Program-made: the position numbers and the translations under genes
Part shown: piece by piece, positions 30,917 through 34,337 of the stretch
How positions within the stretch are numbered: position 1 is the stretch's first letter
How the letters are laid out: every line of letters begins with the position of its first letter
Notes under the pieces: generated by a model
What the model saw: only the letters and a program-made list of their open reading frames with translations
What the model was told of the DNA's origin: nothing
The model's database searches: none
NCBI GenBank assembly: GCA_016717595.1
Contig: JADKFE010000092.1
Span: forward strand, 1-34,337
Reading direction: 5' to 3'
DNA: 34,337 bases
Origin: Deltaproteobacteria bacterium
GTDB taxonomy: Bacteria; Myxococcota_A; UBA796; CAJQPC01

Positions 30917-30940
30917 CGCTGATCCCGATCTGGGGTTGGG
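30917..30940. repeat. Conserved upstream block, copy B side
   Basis: The 24 bp here match 32076-32099 at all but two positions, the variable core being GATCCCGATC here and GATCGGGATC there. The block lies just upstream of the -35-like element. It is either duplicated along with the gene or a kept operator. Confidence 0.7.
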
Positions 30941-30953
30941 GCGAACGCCCCGC

Positions 30954-31992
30954 TCAGGCGGGCTGGGGGCTCAGCGGGTCCAGCGGGCCGAGCAGGTAGA
31001 GCAGCGCCTCATCCTCTGCGGCCTCGGCCTCCTTGGCCTGTACTCTGTGGAGGATGCTGCCGACGATCACGAGCACGAGCCCCGTCAGGAGCAGGAGCGG
31101 GCCGATGACGAAACACATGATGGCCGCGAGGATGATCCCGAGGCTCAGCGCGCCGGTCACGACGAGCGAGATCGCGGTGATGCAGAGGCCCCCCAAGACC
31201 ACCGCAAGCGCCAAGCCCATCAGCCGCAGGCCGAGCCGGACGAGCTTGGGGCGCTCGCCAGGCGCGCCGCCCCAATTCTGAAACGGCCCCGGATCGTCCT
31301 CAACCTCGACGGCGGCGCTCGTCGCCGAGGCGCCGGAGAGGTCGGCGTGGGCCTGCCGCTCTTGGGCGGCCAAGGCGTGGCGATCCACCCCCTCCTCCCG
31401 GGCGGCGTGGTCCACAACCAGGATCAGCTCGTCCAAGAACGCCTCGGGCTTGGTGCCGGCCTTCCGAGTGGCCCGGGCGACGTCGCCCAAGGTGCCCCGC
31501 AGGGCGCGTCGGCGGGCGGCGTTCATCCGTTCCCCTTTGCGGATGAGCACATGGTCCAGCACCGCCATCAGCCGGTTCGGTCGCCCAAGGAGCGCGCCGA
31601 TGGCCCGGCGCCGCGAACGATCCACCCCCTCCATCCACGCGGCCATCACCGCCGTGCGGCGCGAGGGCCTCGGCGCCGCGGAACATGCGGGCCTGAAACG
31701 CCGGATGTTGGCGGACCTCCTCGTCGCTGTCTCGCCACGCGGCGAACAATGACAAGGTGGCGAAGGTCTCGCCCATGAGCGTCGGCGGCAGCCCGGCCTC
31801 GTCAAGCGCCTCCCGAACCCCCTCGGTGGGCCTCTGGGCCCGCATCCGCTGGAGGTCTTGGTCAAGCGTGGCCAGCCAAGGCTCAACCTCCTCAGGCGCG
31901 GTCGGCGGCGGCGCGGCGGCCTCGGCCTCGTCGGTCATGAGCCCGGCGGCGAAGAGCGCGGACATGCCGCCTAAGAAGTCCCGTCGATCCAT
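30954..31992 (-). pseudogene. Tat-signal, two-helix membrane protein, tandem family copy C (2-bp frameshift)
   Basis: The first part (31992 to about 31665) encodes MDRRDFLGGMSALFAAGLM and the same helical domain up to FRGAEALA. The rest of the family sequence continues in another frame from RRTAVMAAWMEGVDR to the tail ALLYLLGPLDPLSPQPA, ending at 30954. Compared with copy B, the DNA at about 31657-31664 is 2 bp shorter, the loss of one CG from a CGCG run. Restoring it would give a 346-residue protein with everything the others have. As written, translation runs on in the wrong frame with Gly/Ala-rich sequence and stops at 31300. It may be a recent pseudogene, a slippage-controlled gene or an assembly error; the rest looks undecayed. 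Confidence 0.75.
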
Positions 31993-32031
31993 GGTGTCCT
32001 CGGCTGGGCGCGACGTGTCGCGGTTTGCGCC

Positions 32032-32060
32032 AGTATCGAGGCGGGGTCACGCCCACGCAA
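32032..32060 (-). promoter_or_regulatory. Promoter upstream of copy C
   Basis: On the minus strand TTGCGT (32055-32060), 17 bp, GATACT (32032-32037). The start would be near 32025 with a leader of about 33 nt carrying GAGGA before the ATG at 31992. It would drive the whole three-copy array. Confidence 0.45.
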
Positions 32061-32075
32061 GCGGGCCGGCCGGAT

Positions 32076-32099
32076 CGCTGATCGGGATCTGGGGTTGGG
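32076..32099. repeat. Conserved upstream block, copy C side
   Basis: This is the partner of 30917-30940. It contains GATC-N2-GATC followed by TGGGGTTGGG on the plus strand and lies 13 bp beyond the stop of the AAA-ATPase gene, upstream of the copy C promoter. Confidence 0.7.
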
Positions 32100-32111
32100 T
32101 GGGGGCGTCGC

Positions 32112-33827
32112 TCAGGCTGGCGGCGAGACCTGCTCGCCGCGCGCCCACACCCGCTTGCCCTCAAACGCGATGGCGACGGCGTACACGACGCTCGATCCGG
32201 CCGCCCAGAGCTCGGCGGCGTAGCGGCGCTCGGTGATCTGGCGCTGGGCGTCGTTGAGGGCTTGGTCCGGCGTCTCGCCCTCTTCAACCCACACCCGCTT
32301 AAACTCCAGCACCACGCCCGGACGACCGGGGGCGCTGGGGAGGATCAGCACGTCCGCGCGGCCCAAGCCAGACTCCCGGTTTGAGCGCACCCGCCAATCG
32401 GGCTCTAAGCTCACGAGCAGGCCCAGAGTGAAGGCTTGGTACACCCGCTCTGGCGCGCTGTCAGGGCCGAGGCCCGTGTCGTGGTACGAGAGCGCGTTCT
32501 GCACCAGCTTCGCCAACAGCCGCGCGAGGTCTTGGGTCTGACCGCTCAACAAGGCTTGGTGCAGGCGCTTGACCGAGGCCTCCCCGCCGCCAGAGCGCTG
32601 GAGCCAGCTCAAGAAGCTGCGCCGCCAGACGTTGTTCACCTCGACGTTGGGGATCGCCAACGAGACCACGGCCTCCCCGTGCTCGTAGCGAACGTCGTCC
32701 GCGCGTAGGTAGCCCGCGGTGAGCAAGAGGCTCCACACGCCGCCGGGCTCGTGGTCGAGATCCCGCAGCGCCACCTGGGGATCGATCCGCTTCTCGACGC
32801 TTCCGCCGCTCAGGAGCAGCTCAAAGTCGCCCTCTAGGCCGTCGCTGCGCAGGAGCACCCGGCGCAAGAGCGCGTCGGAGCTCGTCGCCACCCAATAGTC
32901 CTTGAGCACGCCCTGCTGGGCGAAGGACAGCACCGACCAAGGGTTGTAGAGGTTCTGACCGCCGAAGATGTAGCCGTTGAACCAGCGGCGAACGTCAGGG
33001 AGCGCGTCGAGGCGGCCCGCCGCCGCCAGCACGGCGCGGACCTCGTCTTCAGTGAAGCCAAACGCCGTGGCGTACTCAGGGTCGAGGAGCGTGCAGGTGC
33101 GCACGTTGTTGAGATCCGAGAACAAGGTCTCCTTCGCCACCCGCCTCACCCCGGTGAGCACACCCCGGTAGAGGCTGGGGTTGCTCTTGAGCGCCGCGCC
33201 GAGCATCCCTTGCATGAAGAGGATGACCTCGTCGTAGCCTTGGCTCACGAACGCGGCCTCGATCGGCGCGTCGTACTCGTCGATGAGGATGACCGTCGGC
33301 TCGCCGTGGTGGTCCCGCAGGCCCACGGAGAGGTCACGCAGCGACATCCGCAGCGTCTCCTCATCCGCCTCTCCGGCGAGCAAACGCGCGAGGCGGGCGC
33401 GCTGGGAGGGCTCTACGGCGGGGCTCTCCAAGAGCGCGCGGTGCTCGGCGACGAGCAGCCGGATGACCGAGCGCATCGCCGCCACAAAGTCCGCGTAGCT
33501 CCCGGCCTTGGTGTCTTTCAGCGACACGAAGATCACCGGGTAACGGCCCTGGTGTGAGAGGATCTCCGGCCCGGCGCTCTGAACCTCCAGCCCCTCAAAC
33601 AGCGCCGTCGCGTCGGACTCCCCTCGGGCGAGGAAGGCCCGCATCATGCTCAGGTTGAGGGTCTTGCCGAAGCGCCTGGGCCGCGGGAGCAAGATCACCT
33701 GATCCGGGGACCGAAGCCACTCCACGATCAGCCGCGTCTTGTCGACGTAGTGATGTCCGCGCTCGCGGAGCATGCGGAAGTCATCGGGCCCGGGCGCGGG
33801 CGGGAACTGGGCAGGCGGGAGCGGCAT
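32112..33827 (-). CDS. AAA-ATPase-like / PD-(D/E)XK nuclease-like protein (DUF1703 type)
   Basis: The 571-residue protein has an N-terminal ATPase with Walker A variant RPRRFGKT (49-56), Walker B VILIDEYD (179-186) and GVRRVAKETLFSDLNN, the usual landmarks of the AAA-ATPase-like (PF09820) family. A helical middle part leads to a C-terminal PD-(D/E)XK domain with GRADVLIL and VVLEFKRV, carrying the Asp and the E-x-K. The family is frequent in Bacteroides, Clostridia and some Deltaproteobacteria, often in many copies, and has been linked to mobile or defence functions without firm proof. ATG at 33827. It lies 27 bp after the upstream gene on the same strand. Confidence 0.9.
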   Translation of the reverse strand: MPLPPAQFPPAPGPDDFRMLRERGHHYVDKTRLIVEWLRSPDQVILLPRPRRFGKTLNLSMMRAFLARGESDATALFEGLEVQSAGPEILSHQGRYPVIFVSLKDTKAGSYADFVAAMRSVIRLLVAEHRALLESPAVEPSQRARLARLLAGEADEETLRMSLRDLSVGLRDHHGEPTVILIDEYDAPIEAAFVSQGYDEVILFMQGMLGAALKSNPSLYRGVLTGVRRVAKETLFSDLNNVRTCTLLDPEYATAFGFTEDEVRAVLAAAGRLDALPDVRRWFNGYIFGGQNLYNPWSVLSFAQQGVLKDYWVATSSDALLRRVLLRSDGLEGDFELLLSGGSVEKRIDPQVALRDLDHEPGGVWSLLLTAGYLRADDVRYEHGEAVVSLAIPNVEVNNVWRRSFLSWLQRSGGGEASVKRLHQALLSGQTQDLARLLAKLVQNALSYHDTGLGPDSAPERVYQAFTLGLLVSLEPDWRVRSNRESGLGRADVLILPSAPGRPGVVLEFKRVWVEEGETPDQALNDAQRQITERRYAAELWAAGSSVVYAVAIAFEGKRVWARGEQVSPPA

Positions 33828-33854
33828 TCCCTGATCCTAACCTGCCCTCGTCGC

Positions 33855-34319
33855 TCAGCGCCGGAGCCGCCCCAGATCGGGGATGGTGCGCCCGGCCTCT
33901 GCGCCCAGCATGAAGCCCGCGAGCTTCACCAGACTCGACCAGGCGGCGTCGAAGTCGTCGGCGGCGAGGCTGAGGCGCGCGGCGCAGGTGGCCTGGGCGG
34001 CGGCGGCGCGTTGGCGGCGGGCGAGGGCGGCGCGCAGGGCGTCGTTGGCGGCCTCCAGCTCCGCCAGCAGCGTGTGCTCAAGACGCACGATCTTGGCCCC
34101 CGGCAGCCGAAGGATCAGCTCCTCCAGGGCGGTCGTCTGTTGACTGTGCGGCAGCGTGGTGAGCGCGCTGCGGGTGCGGTGGCCCCACAGGGTGTGCAGC
34201 TCAGCGACCCCAGCGGCGCCGAAGTTGAGCTTGACCGTCAGCTCCACCCGCTCACAGAGGGCGTCCAGGGCATGGTCAGCGGCGGCGAGGGCGGCGTTCT
34301 CGGCGCTTGTGTCGTTCAT
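33855..34319 (-). CDS. Unrecognised small helical protein
   Basis: The 154-residue protein is predicted to be nearly all helix and very Ala/Leu-rich, with a coiled-coil-like middle (LLAELEAANDALRAALARRQ). The N-terminal part contains ELTVKLNFGAAGVAELHTLWG and the C-terminal part FDAAWSSLVKLAGFMLG. No signal peptide and no motif that I recognise. It starts at the ATG at 34319 near the window edge; the ribosome-binding region is poor. It may be cotranscribed with the AAA-ATPase gene. Confidence refers to its being a gene. Confidence 0.6.
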   Translation of the reverse strand: MNDTSAENAALAAADHALDALCERVELTVKLNFGAAGVAELHTLWGHRTRSALTTLPHSQQTTALEELILRLPGAKIVRLEHTLLAELEAANDALRAALARRQRAAAAQATCAARLSLAADDFDAAWSSLVKLAGFMLGAEAGRTIPDLGRLRR

Positions 34320-34337
34320 CGCCGCCGGGTGGGCGTC

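Noticed and set aside
31673..31886. Upstream part of the frame used by the 3' half of copy C
   Set aside because: Its first 70 residues are Arg/Pro/Ser-rich and do not match the family; the matching part begins only after the frameshift.

Overview
The window is GC-rich, tightly packed bacterial DNA. It most resembles Myxococcota (deltaproteobacterial) DNA. The reasons are a MYXO-CTERM-like sorting tail (Cys plus Gly-rich stretch, hydrophobic helix, RRKR) encoded at the end of a secreted lipase, Asp/Thr-rich linkers in exported proteins, a well-matched sigma-54 promoter, and class III-type PHA synthases. This assignment is inference; no rRNA or tRNA gene is present to test it.

Layout, left to right. 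(1) 1-2249, minus: start of a secreted protein with strictly phased 48-residue TPR-like repeats, cut by the window edge. (2) 2250-2819: non-coding, holding what looks like a decayed caspase-like gene. (3) 2820-4782, minus: type II sulfide:quinone oxidoreductase and a DUF1641 partner behind a -24/-12 promoter with upstream GTTTC repeats. (4) 4902-9520, minus: FAD oxidoreductase, metallophosphoesterase, a ferritin-like/ATP-grasp fusion and a YchJ-like SEC-C protein; the last three overlap by 4 bp. (5) 9642-10262, plus: a small exported SRPBCC-like protein. (6) 10249-20492, minus: a ten-gene run of phasin, PhaE-like subunit, two different PhaC-type synthases, acyl-CoA ligase, lipoprotein, outer-membrane barrel, lipoprotein hydrolase, secreted lipase and a Uma2-family protein. 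It reads as a lipid capture, fatty-acid activation and polyhydroxyalkanoate (PHA) storage locus. (7) 20696-24612, plus: phaR followed almost without gaps by two small hotdog proteins, a ketosynthase, a chain-length-factor-like protein, an acyl carrier protein and a single-domain protoglobin. (8) 24609-28694, minus, convergent with (7): a flavin-dependent halogenase-like protein, a beta-propeller and a ketosynthase fused to half of a chain-length-factor-like domain. (9) 28705-31992, minus: three tandem copies of an unrecognised Tat-signal/two-helix membrane protein family, one of them frameshifted. (10) 32112-34319, minus: an AAA-ATPase/PD-(D/E)XK protein and an unrecognised helical protein.

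The most interesting system is blocks 7 and 8: a compact aryl-polyene-like type II polyketide locus. Its two dehydratase subunits appear to split the His and Glu of one active site, it carries a probable heme globin translationally coupled to the carrier protein and facing an O2-using halogenase, and it lies directly behind the PHA regulator. No ketoreductase, acyltransferase, phosphopantetheinyl transferase or starter-unit enzyme is visible in the window, so those functions must come from elsewhere.
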